A stretch of DNA of 64,000 nt from Sistotremastrum niveocremeum HHB9708. Lineage: Eukaryota; Basidiomycota; Agaricomycetes; Sistotremastrales; Sistotremastraceae. Location of the stretch: NCBI GenBank assembly GCA_001630475.1, contig KV419407.1, positions 62,001 to 126,000 of the forward strand. The letters are read 5' to 3'. The notes under the pieces were generated by a model. The model was not told the origin of the DNA, did not search any database, and was given only the letters and a program-made list of their open reading frames with translations. Shown in pieces: positions 1 through 13,464 of the stretch. The first letter of the stretch is position 1. Each line of letters opens with the position of its first letter. Made by a program: the position numbers and the translations under genes.

Positions 1-725
1 TGCCAACGTTACCTTCAACAATACGCCGTCAGAGTCCAGCGCGGGCTCAACTAGCTTCCCTTCTTGTCCTCAGCCAAATGCGGCGTTCTTGGCTTCCACT
101 ACACTTCCGCCCACTCCCAACGATGAACTTTGCGCTTGTGTAGCCAACAGTTCCTTCAGTTGTGTCTTTACGCCTCAGACTACGAATACCACAGCAATCA
201 TCGGGGAGCTGATTGGAATCGCCTGCGGGCTTTTGGCCAATCAAGGGTCAAACTGTGATGTCATCTCAGCATCAGGCTCAAGTGGAACTTACGGAGAGCT
301 CTCCTTCTGCGACCCTGGTGAATATCTTGTCAGGTTTCGACCTGTCCGCTCATTATACTGACCACGCTCGACTAGGTACTCAATTGTCATGGGCTATGAC
401 TGCTTTCTACGAACTCAACGGACGAAACCCCGCTAGCTGCTCATTTAGCGGCAATGCAACAATCAACACCGCAGGTCCTTCTTCGAGTGCGGCTGCCGAG
501 GCTGCTGCGAACTCGTGTTTGGCAGCCGCACCAACCGGCACTTTCACGCCGACGGCTGCTTCCAGCGTTCCTCCCGTGACGGCGGCAGCAACTTCTAGCA
601 CTTCTTCTTCTTCTTCTGGCAGTAAAAATGCAGGATTCTCGAAGTCACATCAACCTGCAGAGCTCATCGCTTTGTCTGTTGTGACGATTGTAGCCGCACT
701 TGGTGGATTTTGGACTGTATTTTGA
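1..725 (+). CDS. GH72 beta-1,3-glucanosyltransferase, 3' end (X8/CBM43 domain and GPI tail)
   Basis: Partial gene: the catalytic domain lies upstream of the window. The open frame enters at base 2. It reads a cysteine-rich X8 (CBM43-type) module with the pattern CACVANSSFSC, then CGLLANQGSNCDVISASG and GELSFCDPG, which is the C-terminal carbohydrate-binding part of Gas1/Gel/Phr enzymes. One intron at 318-375 joins CDPG to TQLSWAMTAFYELN. Next come an Ala/Ser/Thr-rich linker and a hydrophobic C-terminus (LIALSVVTIVAALGGFWTVF), as expected for a GPI-anchor signal. In the family these enzymes elongate and remodel cell-wall beta-1,3-glucan outside the plasma membrane. The family call is firm from the X8 cysteines plus GPI tail; the activity is inferred because the glycosidase domain is not visible. 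Confidence 0.85.
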
Positions 726-948
726 TTTGAAGTTTGTTTTCTGTCTGCGGACTATTTCTATCTCTGTCGTTAATACCAAAGGACGTTTTGATTGCCTTCC
801 TGTGCCATTATGTATACTGTGAACATTGACTATTTTTTCCATTCGAGTCTGACGTAGTCTACGAATCGACGAAACTCCGCTCGCGCATTTCAAACTCCTC
901 TATTGGCTTCTTTTTTCGCAACTCTATCTGCCTGAACTGTTTCGGTCA

Positions 949-2569
949 ATGGCAACAACGTCCCCCCCTCCAGAGTCTGTTATCCCAGCGACGGGAAACT
1001 GGAGCGCACAAGAGCCTCAGACGTCTCGGGCTCCAGAGAATGAAGGCGCAATCAAAGATCTCCCCGAGAGCAATGGCGCTCCTATGAATGGATCACCTCG
1101 AGCAGCCGACGACCAGGAGCATGCGCAGTATATGGATACTGGAGGCGACTCCAGGAATGGCGACTCAAAACCTCTTCATCGCGAGAAAAAGGCAAGTTTG
1201 CGCGTGTATGGGCGGTGTATCTATCTAACTCGCCATGCCATTCTCTCTGTGGCTCGATCTCGTTTACAGCCAAATAAAGTCTACGTGGGCGGTCTGCCTG
1301 AACATACTCGTCAGGAAGACTTGCAAAGCTGCTTCGGAAAAATTGGTGTCATCACTGCCATAGAATTAAAGTAAGCATTTACTCCCTCACACCCGCGAGG
1401 TTCTCTAACCGTTACCTAGACTTGGCTATGGATTCGTTGTATGTTATGGGCTTGAAAGAATTTGTTCTGCAGTTGACCTTTTTTTCCAAGGAATTTGAGA
1501 CCAAAGAAGCTGCCGAGGAAAGCGTCGCCAAATACCACGAAGGCTATTTTATGGGTAACAAAATTAAGGTAGAAATCTCTCATGGCGGCGGCAGAAACCA
1601 AAGGCATCCGGGAGAACCTGGCGCATGCTTCAAATGCGGCCAGCAAGGTCACTGGGCGCGGTCAGTTTTTTTCCTAGTGGTGGCAGTGTGAAAATTAACG
1701 TTGGCACTTCGTTTTAGAGAGTGCCCTAATTCCAAGTATGTGATGGTCCCTCTGTTGCGCTTCCCATATTAACAACTATGATAGCCCACGCCCCCGAAAC
1801 GGAGAAAGTTACAGCGATAGGAGTCATCATCACACGCCTCGTGACTACCGTCACGAAGATATAGGTCGCCCTCCGCCTTCAGGTCGTGACGCACGATATG
1901 GCTATGACTATCCTCCTGTGGGACGTGAGCCTCGTGAATATCGCAGTCGACCTCTTAGTCCTCCACCTCGGGACCGTGATTATCCGCCTCCTCCTGTTCG
2001 AGCTCCTCGGGACTATGATGACAGAGCCAGAGGTCCTCCGCCTCCACCTCCGCCTCGCTATGACGGACGAGGAGGCTATTATGATGTCGACGGTCCTCGC
2101 GATCCTCCTGGATATGGTAGAGCTCCCTATGGTCCTCCTAGAGACTATGATCGTCGGTCTGGACACCCACAGGATCGATATAGCGGTTATGCGGCACCTA
2201 TGAGTTCTCGTCCGCGCTCGCCTCCTGGACCTCCACCTCGTGCGCGTGATGCACGTGAAGATTATGACAGACTGCCCAGAGACTATCCTCCTCCTGAGTA
2301 CCGTGGACGCCCCATCTCGCCCCCTCCCGCACGTTATGCCGACAGCGGTCGTTCTTACAGGTGCATTTACTCTTCTATCTCCTGTCATATCTAACTAACC
2401 ATTCATCTGAAGGCGACGAAGCCAGTCACCGCCACCCAGATCAGGAGGGCCTGGCTATCCTGATGTTACCGCTCCTTATAATGGCAGTAGCTCTGCCTAC
2501 AACAGCTCTAGTGGTCCTCGCTCTGGCAGAGATGACTACCGCCTCTCCGATCGAAGTGTCAGAGGTTGA
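949..2569 (+). CDS. RNA-binding protein with RRM, CCHC zinc knuckle and RS/RGG-like tail (SRSF7-like)
   Basis: Seven exons (949-1191, 1270-1370, 1420-1438, 1491-1660, 1718-1735, 1785-2360, 2413-2569) sum to 427 residues. The N-terminus is low-complexity. One RRM follows, with RNP2 VYVGGLP and RNP1-like LGYGFV split by introns. A CX2CX4HX4C zinc knuckle (CFKCGQQGHWAREC) follows, also split by an intron. The long tail is rich in Arg, Tyr, Pro, Asp and Ser, with RS and RGG-like groups. RRM plus one knuckle plus RS-like tail is the layout of SRSF7/9G8-type splicing factors, so a nuclear role in mRNA processing is likely but inferred. The first intron (1192-1269) is unusual: it uses a GC donor (AAG/GCAAGT), is 78 bases long and has no stop in frame. 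Confidence 0.82.
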
Positions 2570-3312
2570 GGTCCTGAACCCTTCTGTCTCAGCGAACTCT
2601 GAATTTCGCAACAAAATTATGATATACCACCCGACATCTTGGTTACTTGCCTCCTTTCTTTCCAGTCTTATATTGTCTTTCCCTGGTCTTGATTGAGATC
2701 TGCCTTCCCATTCGGTCTGTCAGTGACGCCAAGGCTGCTATTTGCGTATATCAACCGGGCATATTATTGCTGAATTAATGCCATATTTGTATCTATCGCC
2801 CAGCAAGTGAATGCTTGTCCTATCTAGGAACTCTGTCTGGTGACAGTAAGCAACTGGAAGGCAATGTTAATGCCATAACATCGGTTTCCTAGGAGCTAGG
2901 CTGATTCAGAGGATGGAAATGTGGCGAAAGTTCTGCAGGTCTCACAACCTGGTTCGGGGTCAAGACGACAACCTGCGGGATTTGTCTGCTTGTACCTGGT
3001 GTTCTGCCCTTGGAATGTACGAAGTTAACATAGAAAGTGTGATCTCGAGCGACTCCAAACGAATAGCGGCGCGGCTCTCGGGGTACTGGCGGTGTCCAAA
3101 CTGGCTGGGGCTAGTGGCTGTGATCAGGCTATGCAGTTTATTGCTCGGGCTATCTCGCGCACTGACGCTCTTGGGCCTGCGCATGTTCAAATATTTCAAT
3201 TCCTGAATTCCTGTTCGGCAGTTGCGGCAAGAAATGTGTGGACACATACACGATGTAATTTATCCAGGGGTACAATTAGTATTACACTTTACATAGGATC
3301 CTACGTATACAC
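2570..3312. other. Intergenic stretch between convergent genes
   Basis: This stretch separates the RRM gene stop from the MCM3 stop, so it should hold both 3' UTRs and terminators. Several short open frames cross it, up to about 110 codons, but none shows a domain, good splice sites or biased composition. I see no repeat, tRNA or mobile element here. Confidence 0.5.
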
Positions 3313-5983
<2,671 letters not shown>

Positions 5984-6158
5984 GGTAGGTGCAGGACGCT
6001 CTTGACGCGTAGAATGATGTGAAACGCGAACGCGCTTTGTGACGCGACGCGACAAATCCCCGGCCCTAAACAAGACGATTGTAGCATTACAAACACCGTA
6101 CAAGACCAATACAAATCAGCGATACAATATCAGTACTAATGAAACAATTGCAAGAATA

Positions 6159-7935
6159 TCAGTCAGATAAATAGTCTTCTTCAAATTCCACAAAATTAGC
6201 GGGAAATATTCCCTTCTTCCCATTGACACGGCCAGTCCACCTAAAGCATCTAAGTATGGAGGATACTCTGAGAGTTGAACGGACACACCAATCGTGACTG
6301 CTACCAGTCTTCTCAACAATGATGATGACATCTCCTTTCTTGAAAGAGAGGTCTCCACTCTGCTGTGCGTTGTAGTCGTATAAAGCAATAGCTCGCCCAT
6401 TTTTCCCTGGTGGCTCGGATATGCTGGGCGCCCTTACAGGAGCGATTGACGGCTTCGACAGAGATCTCGCGACATTCGGCGGCGATTCCATGCTATTAAT
6501 GGAGGTAGGATTAAACGAGTACGACGCTGGTGCGGGTATAGTGTCGTCGTGGAAGACATGTGTGGCGGGGACTGGGCTGAAAACACCTGAAAACTGAGAA
6601 GAGTGGTCTAATGATTGATGGAATGGAGGCAGGGAATTGAAAGGGTTGTCCTGAGCATAGGTCTGTGCAGTCGTGGGTGAAGGAATCGGATCAACATCCA
6701 CCAAGGTTGATTGTCGACGTTGCGCAGATTCGGGCTGAAACTTGGTTCTGAAATCAAAACTCCTGGACCTCGATTTGGCCTTGGTAATCGCATCAGCTTG
6801 CTGGAATGGGTCGTCTTCAGGAATGTCCACGTTGAAATAGTTGGCTGACGTGGATGATGATGACCGGGATTTGTTCCACGAAACCGGCGGGAAAGGCGAG
6901 GTCAAGGAGCGAGTGTTCTTCTTCCGCGAAAGCGACGGCGGTAGCTCGGACCCTGGACTGGGGATGCCCTCAAATGCGTACCCAGTATCTGCGACTTTGT
7001 CTTGTACCCAATTTCGCCCTCCTGGTAAGCCTGTACAACTTTCCAAAGCAGCGATTAAGGGGCCGGCCCACTTCGGTACAGGATGGACCCCACTGAGGAG
7101 TTCTTTAGCGGTGACATCTTGTTCATATGCCAAAGCATTGGCATCTTGGCGTTCGACAATCACGGATCCCTCTACGGAAATGCCGCCGAACAGTCCGCGA
7201 GTTTTTGAGTATGAATATGTGGCGGACATCTTCCCGCTTGTGTTGATCGATCCACTAGCTTCTCCATTTCTCCCGAGCGGCCCTACGGCGACACTCAGGT
7301 TTGTGCCCAGGGTGACCGAGCCTGCGGACATGAAAGATCTCTACAATGACCCCATTTAACGATGCGATGGGAGCAAGCATCTTGTTCGCACTCACTACGG
7401 CCTGTGTCGGTGCTATTAGTGCGGTGCATTCAATGAACGACTGCAGCTGCGTACGGATTTCGAGTTCAGAACGATCAATACATCGGTCAGTTCAGCACCG
7501 GCCTGCGTGCCAATACCCATTCCAGCTGTTCCGATAGCACTGGGTGGACTCCAGCCTGCACAAGTGAGACAATGCAACCACATGGAGAGAGAAGATACGT
7601 ACTCCCATCCTCTAGCTTCGCAATCACGATTCCGCTTCCAGCCCGGGCGGACACAAGGAACCCAGCTTTAAGAACGCTGTAGATGGCAAAACCGCGAGCA
7701 TTCTCTAAAACAGAACGAGGAATGACCTGAAATATCGCATAAGGATTTCGTTCTTCATAAGATCAGGACCGATGCCGAAGACATACACCATCCAGTCCAT
7801 TGTTGCCACTGTCCACAAAAGACTTGAGAATCTTAGCGGCCTTTGCACATTCCTACACTTTTGTGAGTAAACTGAATTATAGGGGAGGTCGTGCTCTACC
7901 TTGGGCAATGGCTGTGGTAGTGCGCTCAGCTTCAT
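6159..7935 (-). CDS. YSC84: SYLF plus SH3 domain actin-patch protein (Ysc84/Lsb3/SH3YL1 family)
   Basis: Seven exons (7935-7900, 7852-7787, 7726-7603, 7555-7455, 7401-7396, 7340-6289, 6240-6159) give 488 residues. Residues 1 to about 215 form a SYLF (DUF500) domain with the hallmarks ECAKAAKIL, SVLENARGFAIYSV, KAGFLVSARAGSG, TAGMGIGTQAGAELTD and AGSVTLGTNLSVAVGPLGRN. In the family this domain binds phosphoinositides and F-actin at endocytic patches. A Ser/Pro-rich linker follows, then a C-terminal SH3 domain (ALYDYNAQQSGDLSFKKGD to GIFPANFVEF) that in yeast binds Las17-type proline motifs. Two oddities. Exon 5 is only six bases (GCCGTA); with it the protein reads NSKSAVRSFMSAGS, matching the family. 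The last intron (6288-6241, 48 bases) lies in the SH3 domain, is in frame and has no stop. Confidence 0.92.
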
Positions 7936-8370
7936 ACTAAGATGCGATAACAACGTGCCACTTCATGCCGGAGACTCGGAGTGAAGACGAGTGCGCTCAT
8001 CCCGGGCTTTGCCGGCCGACTGTGAAAACATCGGAGTTGCAAGGTTTGCTTTTTTCTTCAGTACACGACTTCAGCGGTCCGTTGGTGGGCTTGACCGCCA
8101 TATCACTGGCGTATTTGCTGATTCTTTCCCCTTGGACGAGGCTTGGGTCAAGGATCCAAGGGGTGGTTTTGCGTGTCAGAATAAAGCAAATGCTCGGCGG
8201 TAGGATCTCATTGGATTTTGCTTTACTGGAGATCTCTAGATGGCTTTTGTACAGTCTCGAAAAAAATGACCCAAAGGCAGTAATAAATCGGATGTTGCTA
8301 CAAGGACTAATGACGAAACAAACTACGTGATCACCGTAAATAAAAAATGTGAGAGCGGTCAACTCGTGGC
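7936..8370. other. Intergenic stretch, upstream region of the SYLF gene
   Basis: It lies between the SYLF start and the stop of the next minus-strand gene, so it should contain the SYLF promoter and the neighbour's 3' UTR. A 121-codon plus-strand frame starting at 7965 has no recognisable domain or signal, and I take it as chance. No repeats seen. Confidence 0.45.
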
Positions 8371-10508
8371 TCATTTTGCAGGAGTTTGAGAAACTGGCCG
8401 CTGAGGCGTAGGCGAGCCTGGCGCGGGCATGGCGGCTCTTCTCATGTTTGGGGGTAATGCATACGTATTTGACCAGGAGTTTTGCGCTTGCTGCTGTCCT
8501 GCAGGCTTTGTGGTGTTCGTCACCGCTCGGTTCGCAGGAGTAGCCAAGGGGGAGTAATACTGTGGATAAGCCGCACCAGCGGTCACCTTACCGTTGACCG
8601 GGGTTTGATATCCATACCAACTCGTGTTGTAGGAATATGCAGGTTGCGGAGTAGAATAATTGGCGGCGGTCGGATAATGTGTTGTATTATAAGCAGGATA
8701 ATAATTCGGTTGACCAGTTCCATTAACTTGGGGATAGTATGGGTATGGTGAACGATACTGAGGGGTTGCGGGAGCATGAGAGGTGGAGGTCGTTGTGGGA
8801 TTGGCCGCAGGCTTCGGTGCCGCAGCCCCAGGTTTGATATAGATTGTACTATCATCACGCAGTGCGGTGGGACGCGATTCTGCTAAGGTACCATACCATC
8901 CATCTGAAGAATTCAGGGGAAGTGTAGTATGCACTTTTCGCAGTGATCCCACCGAAGGGACAAGCACACTTCTGTCCTCATCCTCAAAGCGGGGTCGCAA
9001 GGATGCGAGAATTGACAGCGATTGGGTGATCGAAGCAGCTAAAGCGGGGACAGGATCATTTCAGGTTCATCTCACGCACGAGTGAACAAGCAGACACGAA
9101 CCTAGTTCTTGTTCTTCCTCTCCCGGCTCTGTCAAATCTCCTTTGCGGATCCGACTGCGTTGAAGACACGACAGCTGTTCTAACGCTTTCGCGTTATTGC
9201 TGAGCAACCGGGTGATTTCGTCTTCTGTCTCTATTCCCTTGATCCAGAGGGCCGTGTCTTGTATTTCGTCCTTCGGTAGGATATCTAAAAGAACGTCCTC
9301 GACGGAATCTTCTTGGTGATCTTTCGAGGTTTCACCCAGATCCTGCAGTGCCGGATCTATTTCCACCTGGGACCGAGAAGTCCCTGCCGCAAGTTCCCCC
9401 TCATGTCGCCGCCAGGCTATTCGCTCTTCTTGTTTTCTTCTGCGATAGTCGAGTATCATGCCCGCACCTTCGCGTCCCAATTCAGATCCATCTGTGTCCC
9501 AGCAAGGAGCAAAGGACGAGAAATGACTATACTCTAGAAACGAGCCAGAGGACAAATGGCGAGCGTGGAGGTGAAGTGGCTTGAATTTAGAGCTCGATTT
9601 CTTGGCAATGAAACAGTCCCCCAGCTTGGGAGGTTTGGACAAGGGAGGTGGCAAGGAAGGAAGAATGGACACCAGTTGAGCATAGGCAGTGCCCAAGTCC
9701 TTAACATCTTCGCCTCCGTCATTCGCCTGAGCGTTGACTGACGTCCAATATTCGCCGTTCGGAAGTTTCTGCATCAGGGCATATCGACGTCGTTTCTCCG
9801 GTTCCACCGATGAAAAAGCATCGTCCTCTCCTTCCTCGGCTTCACGGAAGAAATGCGTATGTGCAGCGTAGAGCAGACTGCCTAACTTGACAGAAGCCTC
9901 GTCGAACAGATGGATGGCAAGATCACAGAACTCGCGCTGCTGTTTGGCAGTGGCAGATGGTCGAGACCGAGGGTGCGAAGAGATAGGGTATAATGGTTGA
10001 ATGGCAGTCTTATCACACGAACTCATTCAGATCATGATATTTTCATATGGAAGAGAAATTGTACATACCCGAAGAAGATGGAGGCTATGTCTGTCAGGTT
10101 CCTGCAGTAATGTCCGCAGCGAGTAGGCTTTCTCAGCCTGATTAGACGATCCTATGGCGTCAAGGCTAGGCAAAGGAAAGACGCGATCGAGAAGTCCTTG
10201 AGTATCGATCCTAACAAGGGCCAATGGCTTAGAAGGCGATACGGCCACAAGAATTTTGAAACTCACGCCTCCAGAACCTCCAGAATACTCCGAGCCAGAT
10301 CTGAGTCCAGAAACATGTCCCCAGAATCCGTGTCTAGCTCTTCTCTTCGCTGTTTGGCGGCGGGCTGGTCGTCTGGTTCTGTCGTAGTCGATGCCCGCTT
10401 CCTTTTTCTTGACTCTTTTGCTTTCTTCGGCGGGGTGGCTGGTTGAGAGACATCTGAATCTTTGATGTGGTTTTGTTGATTCGTTTGTGATCGGGTGGCA
10501 CGGGTCAT
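8371..10508 (-). CDS. Conserved protein of unknown function, 652 residues
   Basis: Four exons (10508-10267, 10210-10069, 10008-9102, 9038-8371) sum to exactly 652 residues. The N-terminus is basic and AT-hook-like (MTRATRSQTNQQ, KKAKESRKRKRAS), which suggests a nuclear protein. A folded-looking region follows (LEAIDTQGLLDRVFPLPSLD, then QQREFCDLAIHLFDEASVKL and RRRYALMQKLPNGEYWTSVN). Next is a charged helical part (YRRRKQEERIAWRRHEGEL), then a long Tyr/Pro/Ser/Asn-rich disordered C-terminus with SPYPYYPQ-type motifs. I do not recognise the family. A chromatin-associated role would fit the basic start, but that is a guess. An ATG at 10026 could be mistaken for the start, but it lies inside the 60-base intron 10068-10009 and would drop two well-formed upstream exons. 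Confidence 0.75.
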
Positions 10509-10817
10509 AATGTGCACGGCGTCTGTAAAGAGTTGAGTTGTATGAACGAGCATCAATCTGTGGTGCTCTCGTACCAAGTATTATGATAGCGGATGGTGTA
10601 TTGGGGACTGCGTTGTACGCCGATGTGGATGTCGCACAAAGCTTGTTTTGTGCGTCTACGAGAGCGTGACTCGCGATTCTCAAGTCGCGTCGCGGTTGTC
10701 GAGCCAAATTCTGGCTGGCTTGCCGGTTTACTTCGTCGACGCGCAAAGCGGAAAAGGGACAACGTGCTTTCAAACTCCGACCCCCTTGGGCTCATATATT
10801 ATTCTAGTCTGACTGAT
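10509..10817. other. Intergenic stretch between two minus-strand genes
   Basis: Promoter side of the 652-residue protein and 3' side of the MFS gene. Overlapping open frames on both strands lack domains. A CTTTACAG acceptor-like site just upstream of the ATG at 10508 might mark a 5' UTR intron. Nothing else seen. Confidence 0.4.
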
Positions 10818-12976
10818 CTAGATATCAATCTGGTTCGACCGTTTACTTCTCCGAGTCGCCCTCCAGATCGTTCTGGCTACAGAGACTTCCCCCGAGAACC
10901 CGAAAGCCATTATGGCCGCTACCAAGGTGAAGCCAGCCATCAAAGCACACACCACTGTCCATCCGTGTTCAACATGGTCATATATCTATCGATAATATTA
11001 GTTATCTATACGACAGATCGTTCAGAGCTTGACGCACCTGACCACCGAGAAGTGGGCCAACTACAGCGAGTCGAACTTAGCGACGGCGCTAAAGGAGAGA
11101 AAAACAACGTACTTCCTGATCCAACACCATAAGCAAGATTAAATGATCCATATACGTGAGCATCTATCCGGAGGTCAAGAAAGTCCTACAAAAATTGCAA
11201 ACTAGGACATACAGCCTACTCCTTCCAGAGTCCGAGCAACTGAAGCCAATTCCGCGGTTAGGGGGGAAACAACAGACGACGAGAGGAAAGCTTGGAACGA
11301 AAGATCAGCTCAAGCTGGTGGACACATAAGAACTCGACCTGAGCTTACCTGCCATAGCCAACGCGACAATAAATAGTGATACCTTACTTCTGATTGCCAA
11401 AACTAACCACCAAGGAACAGCTGCCAACAAAGGGATAATTGTGACATACTGCGCCCCATGGCGATCAGTCAACCAGCCGGCCAAAGCGCCAGCTAAAAAG
11501 AGGCTTAGAGAAAAACTTCCACCAAGGCTTTACAACTTACAAAAAAGGGTCGGCACGACAGGGGCTAAGTAGATAATCCCAACCTTTTGCGATGTATACC
11601 CATATACAGCCTGCAATCGCAGAGGCAGTGTGGGCTCAAGCATTGCCCAAACAATACTTAACTCCCGTAAGTCTAGTTAAAGCCGATGAGAGAATATAGG
11701 ACTGACCCATAAATCAAGCTGTTAAGCAATGCAGTCATTGCCCTCGGAGAGGCGAGAAGCTTTGCCATGACTTTCAGGGAAGACAAACGAGCTGCCTTTG
11801 GAGTCCCTTCGGTCTCCGGTTTCGGCTCTATTGGGTCCTGCTCATCGCTTTCGGAGGCCTGGACGACTGGCACAGCATCTTCCGTTTGTCTAGCAATATC
11901 AACACTTGGTCCCTCTGGGTTTTCCCTGTTGGGAGATTCTAGTTTCTCCTCGGTCGAAGGCGTCAACCACTTGTCGGCGACTTTCCGCTCTATTATCACT
12001 ATCCGAAGGAAAAGGTCTATTGCAGCGACAACGATTCCAAATACGAAGGGCGCTCTGAACCCAAGGGCAGTATACAATACGCCGCCAATAGGGGGAGCAA
12101 CAATGAGCCTGGAAAAAATATCAGTCCATGCGAGGGCTTGATGAGAGATCAAATCGTATACCCAATACTGAGTCCTGTCATTGCAAAACCCAACTGACCT
12201 AGAGGTATGTGAGATTCTCGAATCAGACAAGTACGGACGTCCACGCACGTCCAACTGTGGGCTCGGCAACCGTATCACATCTGATCTGTGAATGAGATGG
12301 GCTTTACCCAAGCGTCTGCGAAACTCACAGCAATGCTAAACCCACGGACCAGATCATTGTCGAACTGACACCTTGAAGGACGCGAGCCAGGCACATGACC
12401 CAATATAACGGAGCTTCCATGAAAATCACTTGGGAAACTATCAGGAATATAACGCCTCCAATCATAGACCCTCTCCGTGAGTTGAAGCGTTCAGATATAT
12501 ATGCGATTGGTGGAGTACCTAATAAGTTGTGAGTAACGGGATTGCTTCGTTCGACGGAGAAATTAGTACTGAGGGCGAGTCCGGCGGACTGAATTTAGGA
12601 GGTCAGAATTTTTCGAGCCGATAAATGTACTGCTACGCACAAATGCGAACAGAAGCCAGCCAGTCCGAGCAGAGACTTGATCATAACCGAGTGATTCAAG
12701 TCGAAAAGGAATAACAGGGACGATGATATTGTAGACCAGAAGATCGGTAGCAATGCCTCGAAATTGATGAGCGACGTACTAAACCAGCTATTTGATTCCA
12801 GATACCATATCCAACAACTATGCGAATAATACTTCAACCTCTTGACTCATGCGTAGGAGAGCTGTGGACTACTCACCAAACGTTATGTACCAATCGGATG
12901 ACCGCCACTTCAGGCCTACGGGACGTGTTCTGGCTTCTGTCTGAGTCGACCGTCTTGAGAATATTTTAAGTTGCAT
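10818..12976 (-). CDS. MFS transporter, DHA1/vesicular-amine-transporter-like
   Basis: Fourteen exons sum to exactly 495 residues, with a consistent twelve-helix pattern. Recognisable pieces: GLKWRSSDWYITF entering the first helix, GIATDLLVYNIIVPVIPFRL (helix 1, with the conserved Asp), TGWLLFAF, the inter-helix loop SERFNSRRGS, WVMCLARVLQGVSSTMIW (motif-B-like), GFAMTGLSIGLIVAPPIGG (antiporter motif C), a long acidic central loop, then LAGWLTDRHGAQYVTIIPLL and YAHVYGSFNLAYGVGSGIGP in the second half. Family knowledge suggests a proton-driven antiporter for drugs or amines in the plasma or vacuolar membrane; the substrate cannot be read here. The start (12976) is the first ATG in frame before GLKWRSSDW. 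Exon 2 (12817-12806) is only 12 bases. The gene is unusually fragmented, averaging about 106 coding bases per exon. Confidence 0.88.
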
Positions 12977-13464
12977 ATATGTTCTTGTCCTGAAGATTCG
13001 TCCACAAGAAGTGGCGTCAGATTTGCGACCCTGAAGAGATCTTTCTCCCCGAGCCCGTCGTGATCCCGAGATCGTCAAAAACGTTTGCTAGTGCAGGTTA
13101 CGTAAAGCATGCCGACATGGCATACTATGCACTGTGCTGATCAGACGTAGGTCTATCGTTACGACCACAGTAATTGGATCGCGCTCGTTAGCGGCAGGAT
13201 GAAGGCCTGAGCGTAGATGCTGCTCAAGACGTAAACATGTATGCGAATTGACCGAGGTTCGTTTTAGCGCTCATTTCGGAATTTTACAGTTCGCATCAGT
13301 GTAGCATGATAATGTCATGATTGTACAGAACTAATCACGATCTTAGGCAGGTTCAAACGAGGGCTATTCATTAAAGGAGCGCGGGGAATAAGGAGAGCGA
13401 GACACTGGTCTGAGCTACAAATACATCTTCGAACGTGAAGCGAAGGGTCTCGTCGGACAATCTA
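12977..13464. other. Intergenic stretch between MFS start and kinase stop
   Basis: Holds the MFS promoter and the 3' UTR of the PHO85-like gene. Apart from short AT-rich runs I see no gene, tRNA or repeat. The frame starting at 13078 on the minus strand opens with TTG and simply runs into exon 1 of the transporter. Confidence 0.4.

Noticed and set aside
7965-8330. A 121-codon plus-strand open frame with a hydrophobic segment (VGLTAISLAYLLILS).
   Set aside because: No splice support or family resemblance. It sits in a likely promoter and partly mirrors an open frame on the other strand.
9067-10026. A separate gene starting at the ATG at 10026.
   Set aside because: That ATG is inside a normal 60-base intron. 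Two upstream exons extend the protein in frame, giving 652 residues.
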